A DNA stretch of 49,095 bases, from contig DBWR01000071.1 of NCBI GenBank assembly GCA_002309305.1, forward strand, positions 3,560-52,654. The letters are read 5' to 3'. Made by a program: the position numbers and the translations under genes. Every line of letters starts with the position of its first letter. Position 1 is the stretch's first letter. The stretch is from Treponema sp. UBA1233. Lineage in GTDB: Bacteria > Spirochaetota > Spirochaetia > Treponematales > Treponemataceae. The notes beneath the pieces were generated by a model. The model worked only from the letters and a program-made list of their open reading frames with translations. It ran no database searches and was not told the DNA's origin. Shown one piece after another: positions 25,788-35,228 of the stretch.

Positions 25788-26414
25788 ATGAAAGCTAAAA
25801 AGATTTTTTCATGGATTATTCTAACATTTGTATTTGCTTTTAGTGCAATGTCTCAAGAAAAACCTGATGCCCTTAAGGAATGGCGCAATGGTAATTTTAT
25901 CCGTGCAATAGAAATCTGTGAGGGAGAATTAAAGGTAGATCCATACAATATGGATGCTTATTCTGTACTCTGCTGGGCTTTGGTTGACAATGGCCAGTAT
26001 CGTGAGGCAGAACAGCGCGCAACACAGGCTAGAAAGATTTCCGCATATGACGTCCGCATCATAGAAATTCTTGGAGAGGCAAAATACTATCTTGACAAAA
26101 ACAACGAAGCCTTGACAATGTTCCAGTTGTATATCGCCAACACTCAGGAAAATGCATCCAGACTGGGGCGTGTATATTACCTTACTGGAGAAATATACAT
26201 CAAACAGGCAAAGTATGAACACGCTGACATAGCCCTTTCCATGGCAACTCGTCTTGAACCAAAAATGACTACATGGTGGACAAGGCTTGGTTATGCAAGG
26301 GAAATGGCCCGTGACTATACAAGTGCGATAGCGGCATATGACAATGCCCTGCAGCAGAATCCATCGCTGTCCGATGCAATTAACGGCAAAAACCGCTGTC
26401 AGTCACACCTTTAA
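25788..26414 (+). CDS. Secreted tetratricopeptide-repeat protein
   Basis: 208 residues. A signal peptide (basic start, long hydrophobic core, ending near SAMSQEK) is followed by about four TPR units. Clear ones are ALKEWRNGNFIRAIEICEGE, AYSVLCWALVDNGQYREAEQ, YLTGEIYIKQAKYEHADIAL and RLGYAREMARDYTSAIAAYD. TPRs serve as protein docking surfaces; there is no enzyme motif. The start at 25788 has AAGGA at a proper distance; a longer frame from 25767 would overlap the bactofilin gene. Tight spacing to bactofilin (1 base) and mtaB (2 bases) shows one operon, so it may be a periplasmic partner in envelope shaping. Confidence 0.85.
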   Translation: MKAKKIFSWIILTFVFAFSAMSQEKPDALKEWRNGNFIRAIEICEGELKVDPYNMDAYSVLCWALVDNGQYREAEQRATQARKISAYDVRIIEILGEAKYYLDKNNEALTMFQLYIANTQENASRLGRVYYLTGEIYIKQAKYEHADIALSMATRLEPKMTTWWTRLGYAREMARDYTSAIAAYDNALQQNPSLSDAINGKNRCQSHL

Positions 26415-26416
26415 TA

Positions 26417-27853
26417 ATGATCCGACATTCAGTACATTTTGAAACTCTCGGCTGCCGCTTGAATCACGATGAAAGTGAAGGGGCGGCAAGGGCTTTTGTT
26501 CTCAACGGCTTTTCTGTTGAACAGGATACATTGAATTCAAACACAGAAACAGATGAAAATGTCGTCCTCTCTGTCATAAATACATGTACGGTTACGGCAA
26601 AGGCTGAACAAAAAGCCAGGCGGCTGATTAAACTCATGCTGCAGAAATTCCCAAATTCTCCTGTAATTGTCACAGGCTGTTATGCGGGTCTTGATGCTTC
26701 TTCCATAACCAAAATCAATCCGGAACGTATTGTCATACTTGACGGCACAAAGAAATTCAAACTTGTCCAACTAGCCTCTCAGATAAATGATAACGGCCTT
26801 CTGTCGGTAGAAAGGGGCTTGCTTAATGCAAAATCCCTCAACGAATACATTCAAACTTCTCCTTCTGAATTAAACCAGTTTTCACTTTTTACACCTGTAT
26901 TCCAGAAACACAGCCGAGCGTCAATAAAAATACAGGACGGCTGCAACTGCGCATGTTCCTTTTGCCGAATACACCTGGCTCGCGGGAAATCCATATCCCT
27001 TGATGCTGATGAAGTTGTCAAAAGGATACTCAGCATGGAAAAATCAGGGATAAATGAAGTTGTGTTTACCGGCGTAAATTTGAGTCAATACCGTTGGAAA
27101 TATGATGACTCACGGGAACTTGATTTCACAAGTCTGCTTGAAAAATGTCTTATGGAAACCAACCGCATCTCATTCAGGATTTCATCACTTTATCCTCAAC
27201 ATGTAGATGAAAAGTTGTGTGAAGTCATTTCTTCCCCAAGAATTCAGCCTTTTTTCCACTTGAGCATACAATCTGGAAGTGAAAGAATACTCAAGGCAAT
27301 GAATAGGCCTCATTCCATCGAGCAGGTTTATAGTGCAATAAAACTGCTTAGGCAGGCAAAGGAAAATCCTTTTATTTCGTGCGATTTGATAGCCGGTTTT
27401 CCAGGAGAAAATGAAGATGATTTTGAAAAAACAAAAAAACTCTGTCTTGAAAATGATTTTGCCTGGATACATGCTTTCCCATTCAGTCCGAGAAAAGGAA
27501 CTCCGGCCCTTGAAATGAAAGATCAGATTCCTGAGGAAATTAAAAAGCAGAGGGTAAAATGGCTTACAGATTATGCCATACAAAATAAAATCAAATACGT
27601 CAATTCCTGCATCAATAAAGATTATACCGCAGTGGTAGAAAACAGCCGTCTTTTAAGAAAAAACGGAAATTGCAAAAACATCATTCATGCCGTGACCGAA
27701 AACATGCTGCATGTTGAATGCCCCATACCTGAAGAATTTGAAGGCAAAATCAAAAGCGGAGACAGAATTAGAGTCTGCGTCAACGGATGCCTTTCGGCAT
27801 CCATAGGCGAAATGCAGGAACTCGACTGTACCGGTAAAATCATGTCTTTTTAA
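26417..27853 (+). CDS. mtaB: tRNA (t6A37) methylthiotransferase MtaB
   Basis: 478 residues. MtaB adds a methylthio group to t6A at position 37 of tRNAs reading ANN codons. It has an N-terminal MTTase domain with FETLGCRLNHDESEG, NTCTVTAKAE and TGCYAG, giving the three cysteines of one iron-sulphur cluster. The radical SAM cluster is in IQDGCNCACSFCRI (Cx3Cx2C), followed by VFTGVNLSQY, and a C-terminal TRAM-like part. NTCTVT and the GCRLN opening fit MtaB better than MiaB or RimO. It is the last gene of the bactofilin operon. Its last 14 bases overlap the convergent phosphatase gene. Confidence 0.93.
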   Translation: MIRHSVHFETLGCRLNHDESEGAARAFVLNGFSVEQDTLNSNTETDENVVLSVINTCTVTAKAEQKARRLIKLMLQKFPNSPVIVTGCYAGLDASSITKINPERIVILDGTKKFKLVQLASQINDNGLLSVERGLLNAKSLNEYIQTSPSELNQFSLFTPVFQKHSRASIKIQDGCNCACSFCRIHLARGKSISLDADEVVKRILSMEKSGINEVVFTGVNLSQYRWKYDDSRELDFTSLLEKCLMETNRISFRISSLYPQHVDEKLCEVISSPRIQPFFHLSIQSGSERILKAMNRPHSIEQVYSAIKLLRQAKENPFISCDLIAGFPGENEDDFEKTKKLCLENDFAWIHAFPFSPRKGTPALEMKDQIPEEIKKQRVKWLTDYAIQNKIKYVNSCINKDYTAVVENSRLLRKNGNCKNIIHAVTENMLHVECPIPEEFEGKIKSGDRIRVCVNGCLSASIGEMQELDCTGKIMSF

Positions 27854-30800
27854 TTGCAATCAACGTCAAATCATCGTATTGCGGATCTTCCATCAGTCCA
27901 CAGTACAGAATGTGAGTTTTATTGCTTTCTATTTCCTTGTGGTTCAAACAGTAAACAGAATATTCAACAAAATGCTGCTTTAGGAATTCGTCTATCTTTT
28001 TGTCAACAAGAACGACATCTTCTTGAGTTGTGTTTTTAGATCTGTACATCCTGAACACTTTTTCAATTGAAACAAGCGCAAGAATTGATTCTTCTGCAGT
28101 TCCCTGACAAGTGCTGAAATCAAAGGTATAGGTATCTTCTGGATTAGGATTGTGCATCTTATGGAGTTTATATACACCCTTGGCATAAACACATTCAATA
28201 ATCTCTGAAACTCTCTCTGGTGTCAATTCCTCGGTAGTTTCTCCGACTTTGTGATTCAAGTGGATGTCGCCATCGTTGAGGTCTTTTTCCTTACACGGAA
28301 CGATTTCGTCATTCATATTTCTGAAATTTCGTTTTGCTTCTTCAATACCGTCAGTATAGAGGAAAAGTACATCATCTTTTTTGAGGGTGAATTTTGCAAC
28401 CTTATAGCCGCCCTTCATATCTACCAAATCAGTGCTGAACATACCGGCAGCAGGAGTCTCTGGCAGGGTCACGGTTTTGTTTTTCATTGAGGTTCCGTCA
28501 TATACGTGTACAATATTGTCACCGGCATTACAGAACCAACATTCACCAGTTTGAGCATTGAGTATTGCAAGCGTAAAGGCCGCAAACCTTCCCTTAAATC
28601 CACGGCTTTCTATCAAATCATTTATCTGTCCTACTACCGGCTTAAGGTTTGTACCTTGAGCTGGATTTGACATGCTCCAGTTGCTGAAGGCATTAAGGAA
28701 TAGGGTAGCGACTTCTACCATAATCAATGCGGCAGGAACTCCGTGTCCCGATACATCGCATTTAATTATTGCGTAATGGTTTTCATCTAGTTTCTTGTAG
28801 TCAAAGTAATCTCCAGATAATTCATCTGCACCTGCATAATAGCTGAACAAATCAAGGCCATTTTGATGCAGTTGTCCATATGTAAGGGAGTTACCAAGTT
28901 CATCAGTTTGAAGAGGTATAAACTTGGACTGGACTTCTTTACCGAACGTTAGGTTTTTTGACTGAATGGCTGCGTCAACAAGACTATGGGTCATCTCGTT
29001 TATTGTATCACCAAGCATGCCTATTTCGTCACGGCTCTTTATTATTATGTCTTTACCAGCCAGTTTTTCCTTATCTTCGGTATCGCGAATCATTGCAACA
29101 TGACGAGCAAGCTTGTTTACAGGACTAACAATTATTGAAGAAAGGAGGAAGGCAAATACAAGTCCAAGAATCAATGCAGCGACAACCACTGCAGTTGCGA
29201 GTTTGATTATTGCCATTTTGGCATCCTTCATGTCCTGAACAAGAGCATCAGTACTTATTTCCACAAATACAATTCCATTTACATAGGTTTGATCATTTCC
29301 ATGCCTGTAGAGTACTGGTTTGTAGAACATGAAAGTAGTATTTTCCTTGTCTATCTTTGTTGAATCATAATCAGGATAGGAGCCAATTCCCCTTGTAGCA
29401 ATATTGTCTAGAGCCCTATTCACACGGTTATTTAACTGTGTCGTAATTTCTGAAATTTCAGTGCGACGTGCAATGCTCTCTTCATCATCTTTACCGGCAA
29501 GAGTAATTCCTTCTGCTGTCAGCTGTGATATTTCCGTAGATATGAAGTCAACCTCATTAGCGGCTTCTTTATTGAGGCTTATGCATTTTTGTGCTATTTC
29601 ATCAATATTCTCATAGACAAAACGGCTTGAACCAAATGAAAGGGATTCTGTATTTATCTTTCCGCTTACGTCAACATCATTTGTTGCCCAAATATAATCA
29701 AGGTTGATGTCTTCTTCATTGTTTCCACGACCCGTAATTACAGCAAAATTTGCATCGGACAAAGCTTCTGATTCTTCCGTCAAGTCTCCCAATGCAAGCA
29801 GGTTGGAAGAAGCATTCGGCAGGTTTATTTTAGCACCGCTGGCCATGGCATCAAGGATTACGTTGACACGTTCCTTCAAACCTTCAGCCCTTGTCTGTTC
29901 CTCACGATTAATCATGATGTAACCAAGAGCAAGTATCAGGGCAAGCACCAGAACAAGAATCAGTGTCATTGTATATGCCGTTAGTTTTAACCTGAGCCCG
30001 GAACCTTTCCGCTTTAGGCTTTCTGTCTGTTTTTTCTTTTCTTCTGGCATAATGTCTCCTTGAATAAGTGCTTTGATTTCTGCCTGTATAAGGACTGCTT
30101 CTCTGGCAGTACCCGTAAGACCTCTTGTAATCATGATTACGGCAACTACGGCAAAAATCACCATCAGCAAGATTATTATGAATGATAAATCGAATGAAAT
30201 TTTTCCATGGAAGAAATCTGTTATCCATTTTGGAATGAAACTGAAAGTTTTGTTTCCCTTTACCGTTCCAAAATTACCGATCTCCAGAGTTTTTTCTTTT
30301 GTCATATAGAGGCCGCGGTCTGTGTGAAGAAGGCCTATGTAATAACTGTTAGCCTTTGGAGTTTTAATGTTTATTCCGGAAATACGGTTGTCGGATTCAA
30401 CTGTGAAATCACCATTTTCCTGTGTCAGGATGTAATCATAAGGGGCTTCACCGTCAAGATCTATGTATACTTCTGAAATAGTTCCTTCGTATGTAAAACC
30501 GCCGCCATATATTTCCAAATCCAAGTCACCAAAGATGTTCAATTTTGGATTTAAAGCGCTTATATAAGTTTGGGGAATGTATTTGTTCAATATGAATTGA
30601 ATTGATTCATATTCACCTATGTTGCCCACATCATCAATTGCGGCAATAGAAAAAACATAAAGTCCGTTTCGTGCATTTTGAATTTTCTGTTTTAATGTAA
30701 GGCTGTCACCACGAATGTATTTTGGAGGCTCCTTCAGCTGTTCAATCTTTTCTGCATTTTTTTCGTACAGGGAATCAACAATCTCTTTGACTTCTTCTGA

Positions 30801-32477
30801 ACTCAACCTTAGGGGGTGCCTTGCATTTACAGCGAGTCTTGTCGGAATTGAATCCACATATTGCAGGGACCAAGTATATCCCTCTATGTCGTTATCTTCC
30901 TGATCTGGCTGCCATTCAATTTCAAAGGTATTGGATTTGGCTAGATTGTTTTCATCCAGCTCTATAGGCTTTATGAGAGGAATCTTTGGCGCAACCGTAT
31001 CCTTTCTGTATGACACGGTAGAAGTTTTGGACCAGTTGTTGGCATAGTCAACCTGTTTTACCTTAAAATACCAGTATCCGTCTTCAGGGACATCACCTTC
31101 AATCAAAGTTTCTTCCGGAAGGTTTGTAATGGTATTTTCCGGTTCTGCATTTGGATCATTCGTCCACAAAACTGAAAATCCCTTTACACCTGATGAATCT
31201 GTACCTTCCTGAATTATTGCCGAAATCCTGTCAAGATTTCCACCCTTACCGTCTTCGAATGTCTGCGGAATGATGATTGGGGCAGGGGAGCTGGCATCTT
31301 TTATAAGCCTCTGAATCTGAAAGGAATTTGCCTTAGCCCTATGCTGCCATATGAATCCAAGTTCCTTTTCCCTGTTTGCCGTAACAGGATAAACTGAAGA
31401 ATCAACTCCATTTATCATTACAGAAGGATCATCCCAAAACAGTTCAAGCCTTTTTGAAAGATAAGCCCTGTTGTTTTTTGAATCAGAATCCGCCCACAAA
31501 AGATAAATGCTTCCGTTGTAATTGAACAATACTGGATTAAGGCATGAATTTGTTATGCTTATGGAACTTGCATCCATGCCAAGAGTTCCGTCCTGGTTAA
31601 GGGTGGAAACATATATTGTTGTTCCTACAGAAGTATAATATGAACGCTCCCATGCAAGATATGTATTAATGCCTTCCGAAATGGCAACAGGCCTCTGGTT
31701 GTTGTAGCTGTGGAAATCATCCATTGCTCCAGTTATCATTACGGGAGTCGTCCAGGTTTTGCCGTTGTCACTGCTCCTTGAAGAGAACAGCTGGAATGAA
31801 TACCTGTTTCCTGAAGAATAATGAGCCTGGAATACAAGCAAATCTCCGCCCTTTACAGATGTTACATAAGGGACAAGAGGATTGGAGGCATTCGGATATG
31901 AAAAGCTAAATGGGGTGAAGTTTGACCAGCTTTTTCCGTCGCGGGAAGTTGAATAAACAAGTGAAAACGATTCTTCCTTTGCAAGAGTGGCAAATAAAAT
32001 GAAATACCCGGAAGATGTGCAGAAGATTCTTGGACCGACCAACGGCAATTCCTGGGCAGGAAGCTTCACCTGAGAGAATGAAACGGCGTCAGTACTGGTA
32101 TAAACCGAAATTTCGTTTATGCCGCTCAAGGCTGCCACCGCTATTGTTCCTCTAGTATTGATAGCGGCTGAATAAATGTTTGGTATGTCTCCGGAATATG
32201 AGAATGGGCCAGCAAAACGTGTCGGTGTCGTCCAGTTGACAGTATCTTTGGTGCTTGATGCAGAAAGATAAATGCTGTGATTGTCCTTATCAATTTCCTG
32301 CCAAAATGCCGCTGAAGTCAAAGCTTTTCTGTCTGTACCGGAAACTGTTACAGGGAACCGGCAGTCTAAATTTGGGTCACTGGCATCTAACGGGTTTTCC
32401 CAGTAGAGCGTCTGAGATGCTGCTGCGAGAGTAACAAATAAAAAAATGATTATGCGGAGAAATGCGTGTTTTTTCAA
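27840..32477 (-). CDS. Giant membrane sensor phosphatase: BNR-like and Fn3-like periplasmic part, HAMP, SpoIIE/PP2C output
   Basis: 1545 residues. After a signal peptide (1-22) comes a beta-propeller-like region with sialidase/BNR-type Asp-box repeats (about 40-390, such as STSRDGKSWSNF and SRSSDNGKTWTT), then Fn3-like beta domains (about 430-740). Three further membrane helices lie near 764-786, 831-855 and 1092-1115. Between the last two is a second periplasmic segment of 235 residues. HAMP follows (about 1116-1168), then a SpoIIE-type PP2C phosphatase (about 1205-1545) with GDYFDY, KCDVSGHGVPAAL, LYTDGIEEA and YDDLTLIAI supplying the metal aspartates. An insertion of some 100 residues (1390-1500) interrupts the phosphatase end. 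The start is TTG, overlapping the previous stop (TTGA), with GGGG upstream. It should dephosphorylate an anti-anti-sigma-type partner, which is not in the window. Confidence 0.85.
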   Translation of the reverse strand: MKKHAFLRIIIFLFVTLAAASQTLYWENPLDASDPNLDCRFPVTVSGTDRKALTSAAFWQEIDKDNHSIYLSASSTKDTVNWTTPTRFAGPFSYSGDIPNIYSAAINTRGTIAVAALSGINEISVYTSTDAVSFSQVKLPAQELPLVGPRIFCTSSGYFILFATLAKEESFSLVYSTSRDGKSWSNFTPFSFSYPNASNPLVPYVTSVKGGDLLVFQAHYSSGNRYSFQLFSSRSSDNGKTWTTPVMITGAMDDFHSYNNQRPVAISEGINTYLAWERSYYTSVGTTIYVSTLNQDGTLGMDASSISITNSCLNPVLFNYNGSIYLLWADSDSKNNRAYLSKRLELFWDDPSVMINGVDSSVYPVTANREKELGFIWQHRAKANSFQIQRLIKDASSPAPIIIPQTFEDGKGGNLDRISAIIQEGTDSSGVKGFSVLWTNDPNAEPENTITNLPEETLIEGDVPEDGYWYFKVKQVDYANNWSKTSTVSYRKDTVAPKIPLIKPIELDENNLAKSNTFEIEWQPDQEDNDIEGYTWSLQYVDSIPTRLAVNARHPLRLSSEEVKEIVDSLYEKNAEKIEQLKEPPKYIRGDSLTLKQKIQNARNGLYVFSIAAIDDVGNIGEYESIQFILNKYIPQTYISALNPKLNIFGDLDLEIYGGGFTYEGTISEVYIDLDGEAPYDYILTQENGDFTVESDNRISGINIKTPKANSYYIGLLHTDRGLYMTKEKTLEIGNFGTVKGNKTFSFIPKWITDFFHGKISFDLSFIIILLMVIFAVVAVIMITRGLTGTAREAVLIQAEIKALIQGDIMPEEKKKQTESLKRKGSGLRLKLTAYTMTLILVLVLALILALGYIMINREEQTRAEGLKERVNVILDAMASGAKINLPNASSNLLALGDLTEESEALSDANFAVITGRGNNEEDINLDYIWATNDVDVSGKINTESLSFGSSRFVYENIDEIAQKCISLNKEAANEVDFISTEISQLTAEGITLAGKDDEESIARRTEISEITTQLNNRVNRALDNIATRGIGSYPDYDSTKIDKENTTFMFYKPVLYRHGNDQTYVNGIVFVEISTDALVQDMKDAKMAIIKLATAVVVAALILGLVFAFLLSSIIVSPVNKLARHVAMIRDTEDKEKLAGKDIIIKSRDEIGMLGDTINEMTHSLVDAAIQSKNLTFGKEVQSKFIPLQTDELGNSLTYGQLHQNGLDLFSYYAGADELSGDYFDYKKLDENHYAIIKCDVSGHGVPAALIMVEVATLFLNAFSNWSMSNPAQGTNLKPVVGQINDLIESRGFKGRFAAFTLAILNAQTGECWFCNAGDNIVHVYDGTSMKNKTVTLPETPAAGMFSTDLVDMKGGYKVAKFTLKKDDVLFLYTDGIEEAKRNFRNMNDEIVPCKEKDLNDGDIHLNHKVGETTEELTPERVSEIIECVYAKGVYKLHKMHNPNPEDTYTFDFSTCQGTAEESILALVSIEKVFRMYRSKNTTQEDVVLVDKKIDEFLKQHFVEYSVYCLNHKEIESNKTHILYCGLMEDPQYDDLTLIAIKKT

Positions 32478-35218
32478 TTTAGCATCCCCTGTATTCTGCT
32501 TTGTAATTTCTGGACTTTTGCCGATCGTCGGTTTGCCGGTACCTGCAGAAGTTCCTGAAGATTTGAGTTGGCAGCAACGACGTTTCCATTTTGAAGGTAT
32601 GTAATTGCCTGCTGATATTTTTCTTCATCCTGTCGTGAAAGAATGACCGCTGCAGAAGTTCCTGTCCTAAGAGCAACTTCATCAATAACTGAAACCGCCA
32701 GATCATTGTTTGGATTCAATACAATGGCCCGGTTTGCAAGGTTTCGAGCCGCTTCAAGTTTGATTGTATCACGTTCTGCCGCCATAAGCTGTGCATAAGC
32801 CTGTTCTGCAAGAGCCTGGGCTTCCTCTATAGAAGAATTGTCAACGGGTCTCTGCTTTAGGCCAAGACTGATTTCCGTCTGGCTCATAAATGCCCTTAAT
32901 CCTGGATAATCCGGTTCAAGTTCATAAAGGTCCTGCAAGTCGGAATATGCAATTTGAGCAGAAGAATCACGCAAAGAATAATTTACCAGCTTAAGCTCCT
33001 CAAATCTTGTGCGGAATGCCTCGTTAAACTGCTTTATGTCAAGTATCTGGTCTATGCGCATTGAAAGGAGGTTTGCCTGCTGGTTTCTGGGATATATGAT
33101 TCTAAGCTCGTTCAGCTTGTCCTTGGCCTTGTTTAGATAGACTTTTGCTTCTTCCTTGTTTCCTTCATCAAGCAAATCCTGTGCCTGTTTGTAATACTGG
33201 TTTGACATTGAAAGAATCTGTGACATTTCAGGATAAAGGGCATCGTTTGGATTAAGTTCCTTTCCGCTTTTAATTGCTAGGGCTGTGTTAACAAGATTGT
33301 TAAGGCGGTCCAATTCTTCATCCGCATCCAATTCCACATCCATGAATTTTCCCCAGTTTTCCCTTGTTTTTTCGGCTTCTGCAAGTTGAACGCTGGCTTC
33401 GTCAAAATTTCCGGCATAATATGCATTTTTTGCATTTGTCTTGTAAACGCGTATTTCCTGAACAAGAAGGGGTTTTTGTCTTTCCGCAATCTTTTGTTTT
33501 AGATCCGTAAGTCTTGAATAAACCTCTTCCTTGATTCCAGCATCGCGGCTAAGGCTGCTTATTGAGGCGTCATAAAGTGTATTGGCCTTGTCCAGATTCT
33601 GTCTTGCTGATGTCAGATTGTTGCTTCTGAATGCAGAAAGGGCCCTGTTGTAATAAAGGTCAATCTGGTTCTGGGCCTGCATGGCTTCCCTCTGCTGTGT
33701 ACGGGCTTGTTCCGCCAATGCGTTTGTCTGACTGTTAAGTTTTTCAATAGATTTGATTGAATCGTTTATCCTGTTTTGAAGTGACTGAACTGTTGATTTA
33801 TTGCTGGAATTGGCTGCATTAAGGGTTTCAGATGCAGATTTAAGCGTACTTACATCAAGTGAAATGCTTTGCCTGAAAGTAGCTATGCTTGCAATACATT
33901 TTGTAGGATATTGCTGTGCTTTTGAATTGCTTTGGTTGGGTATAAGATTCTGCAGGACCTGGAATTTTTCCGTATCTTCAGAGTACATGTGCTTTGCCGC
34001 ATCAATAAGCCGTTCTCCAGCTATTTTCAATGCAACAAGAGATTTTGCAGAACAATATTTATTCAATGCAGAACATGCGTTGGTGTAGGCAGAAATGAAT
34101 TCATTCCAGTTTTTTCCACCGGAAGAAAGTTTTTTTACTTCATCAATCCATTTTTCCTTTTCCAAACTGAGTGCTGAATTACCATACTGAATCAGCGTAT
34201 TGGACTGCTTTACAAACAAAACAGAAGTGTCATCATTTTTGTCCCTTAAATCCTGGGCGATATCTGCAACGCTTTTGTCTATGAAATCTTCCACTTCAAA
34301 AACAAGGTTTACGGATGATTCTGTCAATTCAATCAATGTTGTGGTTCGGTCTGAAATGTAGGAAAGTGCTTTTACCGATGTAATGTATTCCGCATCATGG
34401 GTGACCGGTTTCTTTTCACCGGTACAAGAATCGTTGATTTCCGCCAGACTGTTTAGAACCGTATAAAGCCGTTCAATTTGTCCGTTGAGGGATTTTATGG
34501 ACTCTGAATTAACCGGATATGATGGAGGTGTTATATCCTGAAATTGTGAGGCAATCTTTTTTATTAGATCCAGTTCTTGAGAAAAAAGACTTTTAGTATG
34601 TGCTTCATTAATCTGCATGAGCTGGCTGTCCATTGTTCCGACAAAACCTGTATATTCATCCTTGCCGTTTCCAAGAATAAATTTGCTCAGATACGAAAGA
34701 TAACTTGCATCCTTTATCGTACCCTTGTTTTTCGCACTGGTAAAAAGTGATTCAGCCTGAAGTCCCAGGGCATAAGCGCCGTTTCGTGTTTCCAAAAGAG
34801 ACTTTAGTACAGGCTCAATTTTCTTATAATCAGAGAGAATGGTATTGGCATTCTTTGTGTTAAGGATAGAGTTGAGGGACTTTTTATAGGCTTCAAGCTT
34901 TTCCTGATAAGAGATATAGTCGTTTATGTAATTCTTTATTCCGTTCTTTATGTTTCCGACCTGACTCACCGTTGAATCGGAATGTCCCTCTTTGAGGAAA
35001 GAATCGTACTGGTAGTCAAGTGGAATCACTCCGCTTTTTTCCTGAATGAAAATCTTGGCAGATTGAGAAAACTGTCCTGATGATGCCTTTGATTTTGCGG
35101 AAGAAATAACCTGATTAAAATACGACGGATAACTGGAGAGGTCCGCAGCATAGAGCCCCGGTAAAGATATGAGCATAGTGGCAAAAAAACTCAATAAGCG
35201 GAGCTTGGAAGCCTTCAT
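32474..35218 (-). CDS. Large secreted TPR/coiled-coil protein
   Basis: 914 residues with a signal peptide (about 1-24, ending GLYAADLSS). The first 430 residues are mainly helical with no named domain. From about 490 a coiled coil leads into TPR-like repeats, such as YYNRALSAFRSNNLTSARQ, NAYYAGNFDEASVQLAEAEK, YYKQAQDLLDEGNKEEAKV and ARNLANRAIVLNPNNDLAV. It is rich in Ser, Asn, Gln and Lys and has no enzyme motif. The ATG follows GAGGAAAG. It lies 11 bases behind the GH57-like gene, and its stop overlaps the start of the giant phosphatase gene. The pairing suggests a periplasmic scaffold or ligand-presenting protein for that sensor, which is inference. Confidence 0.8.
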   Translation of the reverse strand: MKASKLRLLSFFATMLISLPGLYAADLSSYPSYFNQVISSAKSKASSGQFSQSAKIFIQEKSGVIPLDYQYDSFLKEGHSDSTVSQVGNIKNGIKNYINDYISYQEKLEAYKKSLNSILNTKNANTILSDYKKIEPVLKSLLETRNGAYALGLQAESLFTSAKNKGTIKDASYLSYLSKFILGNGKDEYTGFVGTMDSQLMQINEAHTKSLFSQELDLIKKIASQFQDITPPSYPVNSESIKSLNGQIERLYTVLNSLAEINDSCTGEKKPVTHDAEYITSVKALSYISDRTTTLIELTESSVNLVFEVEDFIDKSVADIAQDLRDKNDDTSVLFVKQSNTLIQYGNSALSLEKEKWIDEVKKLSSGGKNWNEFISAYTNACSALNKYCSAKSLVALKIAGERLIDAAKHMYSEDTEKFQVLQNLIPNQSNSKAQQYPTKCIASIATFRQSISLDVSTLKSASETLNAANSSNKSTVQSLQNRINDSIKSIEKLNSQTNALAEQARTQQREAMQAQNQIDLYYNRALSAFRSNNLTSARQNLDKANTLYDASISSLSRDAGIKEEVYSRLTDLKQKIAERQKPLLVQEIRVYKTNAKNAYYAGNFDEASVQLAEAEKTRENWGKFMDVELDADEELDRLNNLVNTALAIKSGKELNPNDALYPEMSQILSMSNQYYKQAQDLLDEGNKEEAKVYLNKAKDKLNELRIIYPRNQQANLLSMRIDQILDIKQFNEAFRTRFEELKLVNYSLRDSSAQIAYSDLQDLYELEPDYPGLRAFMSQTEISLGLKQRPVDNSSIEEAQALAEQAYAQLMAAERDTIKLEAARNLANRAIVLNPNNDLAVSVIDEVALRTGTSAAVILSRQDEEKYQQAITYLQNGNVVAANSNLQELLQVPANRRSAKVQKLQSRIQGMLN

Positions 35219-35228
35219 AATCTTTCCT

